Assembly: GCF_020819595.1 (NCBI RefSeq)
Contig: NZ_JAJHNP010000011.1
Location: 1 to 64,000 of the forward strand
Direction: 5' to 3'
From: Streptomyces barringtoniae
Lineage (GTDB): Bacteria; Actinomycetota; Actinomycetes; Streptomycetales; Streptomycetaceae
DNA: 64,000 nucleotides
Shown: positions 1 through 9,277 of the stretch, one piece after another
How positions within the stretch are numbered: the first letter of the stretch is position 1
Layout of the letters: each line of letters starts with the position of its first letter
Program-made: the position numbers and the translations under genes
The notes under the pieces: model-generated
The model's database searches: none
What the model was told of the DNA's origin: nothing
Seen by the model: the letters and a program-made list of their open reading frames with translations, nothing else

Positions 1-523
1 TCAGCAGCGCGTCCACCTCGGGCGACAGGGCCGACTCCAGGCGCTCGTGCACCGGCAGGGAGTCGTCGCCGAGGGCGTGTGCGGCGGCGAGGACAACGTT
101 TCGCTCCGGGCCCTTCGGCACTCCGGCGGCCGCGCGCTCGTACAGCTCGGCGCCCTCCTCCAGCACCAGCCCGACGTCGATCCCGGCCGGCACCTTGACC
201 GAGGCGGTGTGCCGCCAGGTCGCCAGCGGATGGCTCCACGCCTCCACCCGGAAGGTCCAGCGGCCCGTCATGTCCGGGGTGACGTCGGCACCCCACAGGT
301 CACTGCCGGGGGACAGCTCCCGCATCGGCGTCCACGGGCCACGGCGGCCCTTCGGATCGCGCAGGACCACATTGGCGCCCACGGCATCGTGCCCTTCACG
401 GAACACGGTGGCCGTGACCTGGAAGGTCTCACCGGCCACCGCTTTCGCCGGGCGCCTGCCGCACTCCACGGCCGGCCGGACGTCACGTACCGGGACGCGG
501 CCGATGGCCGGGGTCCTGCGCAT
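1..523 (-). CDS. glgE: GlgE maltosyltransferase, N-terminal part (runs off left edge)
   Basis: This is a partial gene; only the first 174 codons are in the window and the stop lies beyond the left edge. The product starts MRRTPAIGRVPVRDVRP and continues through GETFQVTATVFREGHDAV and later VEAWSHPLATW. This is the N-terminal beta-sandwich domain of GlgE (GH13_3), the cytosolic enzyme that extends alpha-1,4-glucan with maltose from maltose-1-phosphate. The ATG at 523 follows a clear GGAGG ribosome binding site at about 531-535. The catalytic barrel is not visible, so activity cannot be judged. glgX lies 1.4 kb away on the other strand, which fits an alpha-glucan region. Confidence 0.9.
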   Translation of the reverse strand, partial: MRRTPAIGRVPVRDVRPAVECGRRPAKAVAGETFQVTATVFREGHDAVGANVVLRDPKGRRGPWTPMRELSPGSDLWGADVTPDMTGRWTFRVEAWSHPLATWRHTASVKVPAGIDVGLVLEEGAELYERAAAGVPKGPERNVVLAAAHALGDDSLPVHERLESALSPEVDALL

Positions 524-629
524 GTATCTCACCTCCGCCGTGCGCGAAGCCGGGCACCCGGCCCGGCTTCGCGATCCGAGAGGGGCCGACTCACGCCGGC
601 CCCGGGGGAACGCCTTGTACGGTGCCAGG

Positions 630-929
630 TCAGGGGCTTGGCGCCGTGGAACGCCGCTCCGGTGGCGGCGCTCTTCTGGCCGATCGGCGCGGCCGCGGCC
701 GTCCGTCCTGCTCGCGCAGGTAGGTGACCAGATTGGTGCGCAGATAGCGTTCGGCGGCGTCCGCGGCCTCGCGGGCGCAGCGTTTGCCCATCAGTACGCA
801 CAGCGTGTAGCCCGAGTCCTCGAAGGTGGCCCGGACCGTGCGGTCGTGGGGCGAGGCGAGCATCACGCGCTCCCACGCCCGGTAACGCCGCAACGCCCGG
901 GCCACTTCGGCCTTGGCGGGTAGCAGCAT
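630..929 (-). CDS. DUF5133-like small protein
   Basis: A 99-residue protein starting MLLPAKAEVARALRRYRAWE, with the middle SGYTLCVLMGKRCAREAADA. This matches my memory of DUF5133, small Streptomyces proteins of unknown function. The open frame extends upstream to 1004, but the ATG at 929 has a purine-rich GGAAGG/AGAGGG leader and begins at the conserved part, so it is preferred. The last 30 residues are Arg/Pro-rich and look disordered. It lies upstream of glgE on the same strand with about 100 bases between, so it may share a promoter with it. No function is proposed. Confidence 0.7.
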   Translation of the reverse strand: MLLPAKAEVARALRRYRAWERVMLASPHDRTVRATFEDSGYTLCVLMGKRCAREAADAAERYLRTNLVTYLREQDGRPRPRRSARRAPPPERRSTAPSP

Positions 930-1011
930 TGCCCTCTTCACCTTCCACGCTCTCGACTGGGCGCGTTCCCGACGGTCGGGTGGTGTCCGCGCGCGGAAGG
1001 GCACGGCACCG

Positions 1012-1040
1012 TTACGGCGATCGAGGCTTTCACTTATGGT
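1012..1040 (+). promoter_or_regulatory. Candidate promoter for the RsbW-like/glgX operon
   Basis: TTACGG (1012-1017) and TATGGT (1035-1040) are separated by 17 bases. This is close to the housekeeping consensus and points at the gene starting at 1257. It would give a leader of roughly 210 nucleotides containing the tandem hairpins. The start point is inferred. Confidence 0.4.
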
Positions 1041-1169
1041 GCACGGACGACGACGCAGCGTCTTGTTGGATCTTCAACGACGGATGTGTGTCGGACCCTC
1101 GTGTTGCACGAATGGCGTAGCGCCGTCACCGTGGAGGTGACTCAGAAGCGATCAGCGCTCACGCTATGT

Positions 1170-1218
1170 GTCCGGGATCCCTCCCGGACGGGCATCCGGG
1201 ATCTCTCCCGGACGGGCG
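1170..1218 (+). repeat. Two tandem 24-base repeats, each a perfect hairpin
   Basis: The units at 1171-1194 and 1195-1218 match at 22 of 24 bases. The first folds as GTCCGGGA (1170-1177), loop TCCC, TCCCGGAC (1182-1189). The second folds as TCCGGGA (1195-1201), loop TCTC, TCCCGGA (1206-1212). Both differences between units leave the stems intact. There is no U tract. They lie about 45 bases before the start at 1257 and would be in its leader RNA. Confidence 0.85.
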
Positions 1219-1256
1219 AGGGGAGCGAGAGCTTCGCCGGTGAGGAGCAAGCGACG

Positions 1257-1876
1257 ATGAAGACCGCAGTGCCCTGCTACTACCACCTCGATGTGGAAGT
1301 CAGCCCGGAACGGGTGGGTCAGGTCAGCCGCATCCTGGCCGCCCACCTCCGCTACTGGGACCTCGAGAACCTCGCGGACCCCGTCTGCCGCGGCGCCGAA
1401 CTGCTGCTGCGGGCGATCGACCAGCACGCCTCCGACAAGCACACGTCGATCGAGATGTGGTGGAACGGACAGCACCTCATCACCGCCTTCGGCGACGACG
1501 ACCCGGACCTGCGCCCCGACCAGGACCTGCGGTCCTGCCTGGCGGACATCGCCGCCATGAGCGACGGCTGGGGCTGTTGCGCCTCGGAGACCGGCAGCAA
1601 GATCATCTGGTTCTCGCAGCGGGCCCGCGCCGGTCAGCGCGTCCCGCTGGTGCCGACCGCCCCCGAGCCGACGCTGCGGCAGGGGCTGCAGGTGCCGCGC
1701 GAGGAGCGGGTGGTGGTGCTGACCGCGCCGGCGGGCGCCATGGACGACGCGCTGGGCGCGCCGGCAGCCGTGCCGACCGCCGCGCCGGCTGCCGGTCCGG
1801 ATGATGCGGTGGCCGCGCCGGCCGCCGGTCCGGACGAGGCGATCGCCGTGCCGGCCGACGCCCTGGAGGGCAGCCG

Positions 1877-1880
<4 letters not shown>
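1257..1880 (+). CDS. RsbW-like ATP-binding domain protein with Ala/Pro-rich tail
   Basis: A 207-residue protein. Residues 1-120 (MKTAVPCYYHLDVEVSPERV, later LADPVCRGAELLLRAI and SDGWGCC) have the length and pattern of the degenerate HATPase_c_2 domain of Streptomyces anti-sigma-type proteins. The classical glycine-rich nucleotide box is not obvious, so kinase activity is uncertain. The last 60 residues are Ala/Pro/Asp repeats (APAAGPDDAVAAPAAGPDEA) and probably disordered. The ATG at 1257 follows GAGGAG; an upstream extension of the frame covers the tandem hairpins and was rejected. The stop overlaps the glgX GTG, so the two are translationally coupled. Why a regulator-like domain is coupled to a debranching enzyme is unknown. 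Confidence 0.75.
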
Positions 1881-4021
<2,141 letters not shown>

Positions 4022-4030
<9 letters not shown>

Positions 4031-4063
4031 GCGGCTGTCCGCGGAAGACGGCCCGCTCAGCGC
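4022..4063. terminator. Bidirectional terminator spanning two stop codons
   Basis: TGAGCGG (4028-4034) pairs with CCGCTCA (4053-4059), extended by GCGC on both outer sides across a 2-base bulge. The stem contains the glgX stop (4028-4030) and the stop of the converging VOC gene (4057-4059). Confidence 0.5.
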
Positions 4064-4866
4064 ACCCGGCGTGAAGTCACGGTGAACTGGGCCCCGTCGG
4101 CGTCGCGGAGGATCGCCTCGTGCTCGTCCTCGCTCAGCACGCTGCCGCCGTGCTTCTCCGCCGCCCGGGCGCAGCCCGGGACGTCCGCGACCGCGAAGTG
4201 GATCTGCCAGTGCGGCCGGACGGAGGGATCGGGCGCCGACTCCACCGCGCCCGAGTCGATGCGTGCCACGATGTCGCCCTGGCTGCGCAGCACGACCTCA
4301 CCGGCCTCGTACTCCACCTCGCAGCAGCCCGGCAGCCCGGACGCCCAGTCGAGGATCTCGCCGTAGAACATCGCGGCGTCGAAGGCGTCGCGGGTGTGCA
4401 GCCGGATGAACGTGGGTGCCGCCCGCCGCCACGCCTCCCAGTTGGCGACCAGCTCCCCCTGCCAGATGCCGAAGGTGGCCCCGTCCCGGTCGGCGAGCAG
4501 CGCGGCGCGGCCCGGCGGGAAGGACAGCGGTCCGACGGCCGCCGTACCGCCGCGCTCGCGGACCCGGGACACCGCCACGTCGGCGTCCGGCACGGCGAAG
4601 TACGGCGTCCAGGCCACGGCCATCTGCCACATGGCCGCGACGGCGGCGATCCCGGCCACCGGCACCCCGTCCGCCAGGGCGATACGGAAGTGCTCGCCGA
4701 GTTTCGCGCCGCGCCAGCGCCAGCCGAGGACGGCCGAGTAGAAGTCCTGGGTGGCCCCGAGGTCACGGCTGGTCAGACTCACCCAGCACGGGGCGCCGAA
4801 GACGGAGTGCGTGGAGACGACGTCTCGTCTCCGCGGTCCACCACTGACGGGGGCGTTGTGGTTCAT
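4057..4866 (-). CDS. VOC-family protein, two glyoxalase-like domains
   Basis: A 269-residue soluble protein made of two vicinal-oxygen-chelate half-domains. The first (about residues 20-130) begins GAPCWVSLTSRDLGATQDFY; the second (about 145-265) includes PTFIRLHTRDAFDAAMFYGE and ends DADGAQFTV. Streptomyces has many such paralogues, mostly of unknown substrate (isomerase, dioxygenase or drug-binding roles occur). The ATG at 4866 is chosen because the frame upstream has no conserved pattern; its ribosome site is weak. Its end converges with glgX over a shared hairpin. Confidence 0.85.
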   Translation of the reverse strand: MNHNAPVSGGPRRRDVVSTHSVFGAPCWVSLTSRDLGATQDFYSAVLGWRWRGAKLGEHFRIALADGVPVAGIAAVAAMWQMAVAWTPYFAVPDADVAVSRVRERGGTAAVGPLSFPPGRAALLADRDGATFGIWQGELVANWEAWRRAAPTFIRLHTRDAFDAAMFYGEILDWASGLPGCCEVEYEAGEVVLRSQGDIVARIDSGAVESAPDPSVRPHWQIHFAVADVPGCARAAEKHGGSVLSEDEHEAILRDADGAQFTVTSRRVR

Positions 4867-4994
4867 GTCAGTCGCGTCCTGCTCTCGGGGCCGGGCGGCC
4901 ACCGCTCTCGCACCAGTGTCCAACCGGAAGGGGGTGGATGCCTGCCGAGTACCCCCGGTGGCATCGGCGCAGGCCGACGAGCACGATGGGGGGC

Positions 4995-5309
4995 ATGGGA
5001 GCGAACGAGCCCGACCGGATCTCCGAGCTGCAGGCCGAGGTCGACCAGATGAAGGAGGCCGTGGTCTCCCACGCGGTCGTCGACCAGGCGATAGGGATGG
5101 TGGTGGCCCTGGGCAGGGTGACCCCGGACGAGGGCTGGGAGGTGCTGCGGGAGGTCTCCCAGCACACCAACATCAAGCTGCGCAACATCGCGGAGCTCAT
5201 CCTCATCTGGGGCCGCCGCGGCGACATTCCCCCCGACGTCCGCGCGGAGCTGGAGGACGCCCTGGACCGGTACGGTCCCACTCAGGTGCCCGGGACCTCG
5301 GAGGAGTGA
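4995..5309 (+). CDS. ANTAR-domain RNA-binding protein
   Basis: A 104-residue protein: a short N-terminal coiled-coil (ISELQAEVDQMKEAV) followed by an ANTAR domain (AVVDQAIGMVVALGRVTPDE, then GWEVLREVSQHTNIKL). ANTAR domains bind tandem RNA hairpins and prevent transcription termination. There is no GAF, PAS or receiver domain, so any signal must come from a partner. The ATG at 4995 follows a G-rich leader; upstream in-frame starts precede no recognisable domain. It converges on the sigma factor gene. Confidence 0.85.
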   Translation: MGANEPDRISELQAEVDQMKEAVVSHAVVDQAIGMVVALGRVTPDEGWEVLREVSQHTNIKLRNIAELILIWGRRGDIPPDVRAELEDALDRYGPTQVPGTSEE

Positions 5310-5321
5310 GTTTCGGGGCGT

Positions 5322-5343
5322 GCCGGCCGTACGGCGGGCCGGC
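5322..5343. terminator. Terminator between ANTAR and sigma factor genes
   Basis: GCCGGCC (5322-5328) and GGCCGGC (5337-5343) form a 7-bp stem with an 8-base loop in the 39-base gap between converging genes. No U tract. Confidence 0.5.
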
Positions 5344-5348
5344 GTGAA

Positions 5349-6140
5349 TCAGCGGGCCTCGGCGAGCAGTTCCTCGCGCAGTCGGTCGAAGCAGCTGCTG
5401 AGCAGCCGGGAGACGTGCATCTGCGAGATGCCCAGCTGCTGGGCGATCCGGCTCTGTGTCATCCCGCGGAAGAAGCGCAGGTAGAGGATGATGCGCTCGC
5501 GTTCCGGCAGCGCCTCGAGACAGGGCCTGACGGCGGTCCGGTCGATCACCAGGTCGTATCCGGGGTCGGGTCCGCCCAGGGAGTCCCCGAGGGCGTAGCC
5601 GTCGGTGCCGGCCACCTCGGCGTCCAGGGACAGCGCGGAGAAGCACTCGAGGGCCTCCATGCCGGTGCGGACCTCGTCCTCGGTGAGCCGCGTGTGGGCG
5701 GCGATCTCCGCCACGGTGGGCGGGCGCCCCGAGGTGCTCTGGGCCAGTTCCTTGCCGGCGGAGCGGACCCGGTTGCGCAGGTCCTGCACCCGGCGCGGCA
5801 CGTGCAGGGTCCACATGTGGTCGCGGAAGTGGCGCTTGATCTCACCGGTGATGGTGGGCACGGCGTACGCCTCGAAGGCACGGCCACGCCCGGGGTCGTA
5901 GTGGTCGACGGCCTTTACCAGGCCGAGGGCGGCCACCTGGTACAGGTCCTCCAGGGTCTCCCCACGGCCGCGGAACCGTACGGCGATCCGCTCGGCCATG
6001 GGCAGCCACAACTGGACCAGTTCATCACGCAGCGCCCGCCGCTCGGGGCCGTCGGGCAGCTTCGCGAGCCGCTCGAAGGAGTCCGCCGTGTCGGGGGCGT
6101 CGTCGTGGGGATGGGAGGTGGTGCTGCCGGTGACACGCAT
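5349..6140 (-). CDS. RNA polymerase sigma factor, SigB/SigF/SigG group
   Basis: A 263-residue stress-type sigma factor. Region 2 is seen in DLYQVAALGLVKAVDHYDP and TITGEIKRHFRDHMW. Region 3 is VPRRVQDLRNRV with a helix-turn-helix (GRPPTVAEIAAHTRL). Region 4 is RERIILYLRFFRGMTQSRIA and ISQMHVSRLLSSCFDRLRE. This group is normally held by an anti-sigma kinase and released by an anti-anti-sigma protein dephosphorylated by a PP2C phosphatase. No cognate pair is adjacent, but such proteins are encoded at 15.3-16.9 kb and 44-45 kb. The ATG at 6140 is preferred to the GTG at 6149 because GAGAGG is correctly spaced for the ATG. Confidence 0.93.
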   Translation of the reverse strand: MRVTGSTTSHPHDDAPDTADSFERLAKLPDGPERRALRDELVQLWLPMAERIAVRFRGRGETLEDLYQVAALGLVKAVDHYDPGRGRAFEAYAVPTITGEIKRHFRDHMWTLHVPRRVQDLRNRVRSAGKELAQSTSGRPPTVAEIAAHTRLTEDEVRTGMEALECFSALSLDAEVAGTDGYALGDSLGGPDPGYDLVIDRTAVRPCLEALPERERIILYLRFFRGMTQSRIAQQLGISQMHVSRLLSSCFDRLREELLAEAR

Positions 6141-6352
6141 AACGCGCACCTCTCTCAGCAGGTGCTGGATGTACAGACACCGTGGGAGGCGCGCTCGGAC
6201 CGGGGAAATGGGAAGCGGGGCGTCCGGCTAGATGCCGACTCCCACGGATGGTGCCTCCGGTCCGAAGCACTGCCCTTCGCTTTCCCCGTCCCGGACATCA
6301 CAAAACAATTAAGTACAAATGGGGTGTAAGTCGGACTGGTCTTGAGCTCCTC

Positions 6353-6390
6353 TTGACGGGAATTACCTCTGTAACAGAGGTAAGCTTCTG
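6353..6390 (+). promoter_or_regulatory. Promoter of the marR-ABC operon (possibly leaderless)
   Basis: TTGACG (6353-6358) is a good -35. The matching -10 (about 6376-6381, AGAGGT) is weak and lies inside the palindrome at 6363-6383. A start point at 6388-6392 would coincide with the GTG at 6391 or 6393. No ribosome binding site precedes these GTGs, so a leaderless transcript is likely. This is inferred. Confidence 0.45.
6363..6383. promoter_or_regulatory. Perfect palindromic operator upstream of marR
   Basis: The arms TTACCTCTGT (6363-6372) and ACAGAGGTAA (6374-6383) are perfect inverted copies around one central A. The site ends 9 bases before the marR start and covers the expected -10. Size and placement fit a MarR dimer repressing its own operon. 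Confidence 0.85.
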
Positions 6391-6392
6391 GT

Positions 6393-6878
6393 GTGGAACC
6401 CGAGACGGCGCAGCGAGCGGCAACGGAGTCGCAGACCTTCCCGGAGGAGCTGGCGGACACGCTGGTGCGCATCCAGCGGCTGATCCGGCGGCGGCTGCGC
6501 GACGGGCTGAGCGAACCCCGGCTGCGCGGTGCCGAGGTGGAGCTGCTCCGGCTGGTCGGGTCCCGGCCCGGCATCGGCATCTCGGACGCGGCGAGGGCAC
6601 TGCACCTGGCCGGCAACTCCGTGTCGACCCTGGTCAACCAGCTGGTCCGGGCCGGATATCTGCTCCGCGAGACCGACCCCGCCGACCGGCGCGCGGCCCG
6701 GCTGCAGCTGACCGCGGCCGCCGGGAAGCGGCTCGGCGACTGGAAGCGGCGACGGGCCGAACTGGTCGGCCGGCACGTGTCCCGCCTCGACGACACCGAC
6801 CGGGAGGCCCTGCGCGCCGCCCTGCCGGCGCTGCGCAGGCTGGCGGCCGGCCTGCACGAGGAGACCGAGGAACCATGA
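6393..6878 (+). CDS. MarR-family regulator of the adjacent ABC exporter
   Basis: A 161-residue winged-helix regulator. The DNA-binding core runs from about residue 45 to 110: LRGAEVELLRLVGSRPGIGI, HLAGNSVSTLVNQLVRAGYL, then the wing RETDPADRRAARLQLT (the D-x-R-D-R-R-type wing of MarR). Amphipathic helices at both ends would make the dimer. It is first in a three-gene operon and its stop overlaps the next ATG (ATGA). The perfect palindrome just upstream is the obvious operator, so autorepression released by an exported or toxic ligand is expected. Confidence 0.9.
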   Translation: MEPETAQRAATESQTFPEELADTLVRIQRLIRRRLRDGLSEPRLRGAEVELLRLVGSRPGIGISDAARALHLAGNSVSTLVNQLVRAGYLLRETDPADRRAARLQLTAAAGKRLGDWKRRRAELVGRHVSRLDDTDREALRAALPALRRLAAGLHEETEEP

Positions 6879-8266
6879 CGGAGGCCGACGATCACGACGG
6901 AGGTCCGCAGGCCATGACGAGGGACACCGCAGCAACCCCGGAAGACGCCGCCGGCACCACGGACAGCCTCGGCGATGCAACGAGCACCACAGCCGGCACC
7001 GGCGCATCCGGCGAGACTGCAGGCAACCCTGGCGCCTCCGTGGGAGCCGCCGACGCTGCCGGGGCCTCCGTGGGTGCCGCCGGTGCCCCTGACGCCTTCA
7101 CGGACGCTGCCGACAGCCCTGATGCCTCGGCGGCAGCCGCCGGTGCACCCGCCGAGGCCGTTGGTGGCGGCGCGATCCCTGGCGCGTCCACTGGGGCTCT
7201 CGGTGCGTCCGCCGCAGGCGCCGGTTCCGCGGGAGCCGTGGGTCGGTTTGCCGATTCTGCCGAGGGTGCCGACGCGCCCGCTCAGGGCATCGGTACCGAC
7301 ACACCCCCTGGCACGTCCGCTGAGGCTTCCGGTGCCTCCGCCGCAGCCGTGCGCTCCGCCGGAACCGTCGGTGCGGACCCCGGATCCGCCGACTCCGGCG
7401 ATGCAGCCGTCGAAACCGCGTGCCCCGCGGCCGCCCCCGCCCCGGTCGTCGACGCCGTCAGCTGTACCCGGCTCGTCTACGCCTTCGGCGACACCCGCGC
7501 CGTCGACGGGCTCGACCTGGTCGTCCGGGAGGGGGAGGTCTTCGGGCTGCTCGGGCCCAACGGTGCCGGGAAGACCACCGCGATCCGGTGCATCACCACC
7601 TTGCTGCCCGTCCCCGCCGGCCTGGTCGGTGTCTTCGGGCACGACGCGGCCAGGGAACGGATGGCGGTGCGCCGGCTGCTCGGCTACGTCCCGCAGCAGC
7701 TGTCCGCCGACAGCGGGCTCACCGGCCGGGAGAACGTCGCCCTGTTCGCCCGTGTCTTCGACGTGCCCCGCCGCGAGCGCGCCGAACGGGTCGCCCAGGC
7801 GCTGGCCGCCGTCGGCCTCACGGACGCCGCCGACCGGCTCGCCGGCACCTACTCCGGCGGCATGGTCCGCCGCCTGGAGCTGGCGCAGGCTCTGGTCAGC
7901 GCGCCCCGCCTGCTGATCCTCGACGAGCCGACCATCGGGCTCGACCCGATCGCCCGCACCGGCGTCTGGGAGCACATCAACGCCGTCCGCGCGGCCACCG
8001 GCATGACGGTCCTGGTCACCACCCACTACATGGACGAGGCCGACCAGTACTGCGACCGGGTCGGCCTGATGCACCGCGGCCGCATCCGCGCCCTCGGCAC
8101 CCCTGCCGAGCTGCGCCGCGGCCTCGCCGAACGCCGGGGCAGCGACGCCCTGCCCACACTGGAGGACGTCTTCCGCGACGTCGCCGGCAGCGGCCTCGAC
8201 GACCACTCCGGAGGAGGTTTCCGCGATGTCCGCAGCACCCGCCGCACCGCGCGCCGAGTCGGCTGA
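6875..8266 (+). CDS. ABC transporter ATPase (drug-resistance type) with long Ala/Gly-rich N-terminal extension
   Basis: A 463-residue ATPase. Residues 195-440 form a DrrA/CcmA-type nucleotide-binding domain: Walker A GPNGAGKT (227-234), signature YSGGM, Walker B LLILDEPTIGLDP and switch His in VTTHYMDEADQ. Residues 1-190 are an Ala/Gly/Ser/Asp-rich low-complexity stretch with GASVGAA and GAS motifs, absent from ordinary members (about 310-330 residues). The extension uses more T-ending codons than its neighbours. The ATG start overlaps the marR stop (ATGA), which supports it; no better internal start was found. It would power the permease encoded next. Confidence 0.88.
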   Translation: MTEADDHDGGPQAMTRDTAATPEDAAGTTDSLGDATSTTAGTGASGETAGNPGASVGAADAAGASVGAAGAPDAFTDAADSPDASAAAAGAPAEAVGGGAIPGASTGALGASAAGAGSAGAVGRFADSAEGADAPAQGIGTDTPPGTSAEASGASAAAVRSAGTVGADPGSADSGDAAVETACPAAAPAPVVDAVSCTRLVYAFGDTRAVDGLDLVVREGEVFGLLGPNGAGKTTAIRCITTLLPVPAGLVGVFGHDAARERMAVRRLLGYVPQQLSADSGLTGRENVALFARVFDVPRRERAERVAQALAAVGLTDAADRLAGTYSGGMVRRLELAQALVSAPRLLILDEPTIGLDPIARTGVWEHINAVRAATGMTVLVTTHYMDEADQYCDRVGLMHRGRIRALGTPAELRRGLAERRGSDALPTLEDVFRDVAGSGLDDHSGGGFRDVRSTRRTARRVG

Positions 8267-9086
8267 CCGCACCCCCGGCAGCGACACCGCCCTGCTGCTC
8301 AGCCCGCCCGTGCCACGCGCCGGCTGGCGGCTGCTGCCCGCCCGGGTCGTCGCCATGTGCGCCGTCGAGCTGCAGAAGCTGCGGCACGACCGCACCGAGC
8401 TGTACACCCGCGCGGTCCAGCCCGCCCTGTGGCTGCTGATCTTCGGTCAGACCTTCACCCGGATCCGGGCGATTCCCACCGGCGGCGTGCCGTACATCGA
8501 TTTCATGGCGCCCGGCATCATCGCCCAGTCGGCGATGTTCATCGCGATCTTCTACGGAATCCAGATCATCTGGGAGCGCGACGCGGGCATCCTGAACAAG
8601 CTCCTCGTCACCCCGACCCCGCGCTCGGCACTGATCACCGGCAAGGCGTTCGCCGCCGGGGTGAAGTCGCTGATCCAGGCGATCGTAGTGATCGTCATCG
8701 CCGCCGTGCTCGGCGTGGCCCTCACCTGGAACCCGCTGAAGCTGCTCGGCGTCGCCGTCGCCGTCGTACTCGCCTCCGCGTTCTTCTCCTGTCTGTCGAT
8801 GACCATCGCCGGCATCGTGCTCAGCCGCGACCGGCTGATGGGCTTCGGGCAGGCCATCACCATGCCGCTGTTCTTCGGCTCCAACGCCCTGTACCCCGTC
8901 TCGGTGATGCCGGGCTGGCTCCAGGCCGTGAGCAGGGTGAACCCGCTGAGCTACCAGGTCGACGCCCTGCGCGGCCTGCTCCTCGGCACGCCCGCCCACC
9001 TCGGCGCCGACTTCGCCGTCCTGGCGGTGGCCGCCGCCCTCGGCATCGCCGCGGCCTCCTCGTTGCTCGGCCGCCTGGCCCGATGA
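8226..9086 (+). CDS. ABC-2 type permease
   Basis: A 286-residue membrane protein of the ABC-2 (DrrB-like) family. About six hydrophobic segments are visible, including QPALWLLIFGQTF, AIVVIVIAAVLGVALTW and FAVLAVAAALGIAAASSLL. Family motifs include YIDFMAPGIIAQSAMF and PLFFGSNALYPVSVMP. It starts inside the end of the ATPase gene (41-base overlap), so the two are translationally coupled. With the upstream ATPase and MarR regulator it forms a regulated drug or metabolite exporter of unknown substrate. Confidence 0.92.
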   Translation: MSAAPAAPRAESADRTPGSDTALLLSPPVPRAGWRLLPARVVAMCAVELQKLRHDRTELYTRAVQPALWLLIFGQTFTRIRAIPTGGVPYIDFMAPGIIAQSAMFIAIFYGIQIIWERDAGILNKLLVTPTPRSALITGKAFAAGVKSLIQAIVVIVIAAVLGVALTWNPLKLLGVAVAVVLASAFFSCLSMTIAGIVLSRDRLMGFGQAITMPLFFGSNALYPVSVMPGWLQAVSRVNPLSYQVDALRGLLLGTPAHLGADFAVLAVAAALGIAAASSLLGRLAR

Positions 9087-9166
9087 TCTTGCCCGTGGAC
9101 GTGATGTGCGGCACGCACCCGTACCCCCTCCGGAGCCGCCGTGCGGGGATTCTTCCTGGGCAGCGC

Positions 9167-9181
9167 TTGATCAGCGATCAA
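9167..9181. repeat. Short inverted repeat after the ABC operon
   Basis: TTGATC (9167-9172), loop AGC, GATCAA (9176-9181). It lies 81 bases after the permease stop and 39 bases before the -35 of the next gene, so it could be a weak terminator or an operator. Confidence 0.4.
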
Positions 9182-9219
9182 AGCGGGCGAACCCGCTGGC
9201 CACAGCGCATTCCGCTCAT

Positions 9220-9249
9220 TTGACAGTGCGCTCAGCGCACAGATAGACA
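9220..9249 (+). promoter_or_regulatory. Promoter with a palindrome filling its spacer
   Basis: A perfect -35 TTGACA (9220-9225) is followed after 18 bases by TAGACA (9244-9249). The spacer holds a perfect palindrome: GTGCGCT (9226-9232), C, AGCGCAC (9234-9240), starting directly after the -35. A repressor bound there would block polymerase. It drives the gene at 9278. Confidence 0.65.
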
Positions 9250-9277
9250 GCAGCTCTCGGAGGTCGAGAGGGGCACT

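Larger units (their letters stand above)
930..1256. other. Intergenic region with promoter and tandem hairpins
   Basis: This 327-base gap separates divergent genes. No coding frame stands out. It holds a candidate rightward promoter (1012-1040) and a pair of tandem hairpins (1170-1212), both listed separately. Confidence 0.6.

Noticed and set aside
6182..6874. Still longer N-terminus for the ABC ATPase
   Set aside because: That frame runs through the marR gene out of phase; the ATGA overlap at 6875 marks the real start.
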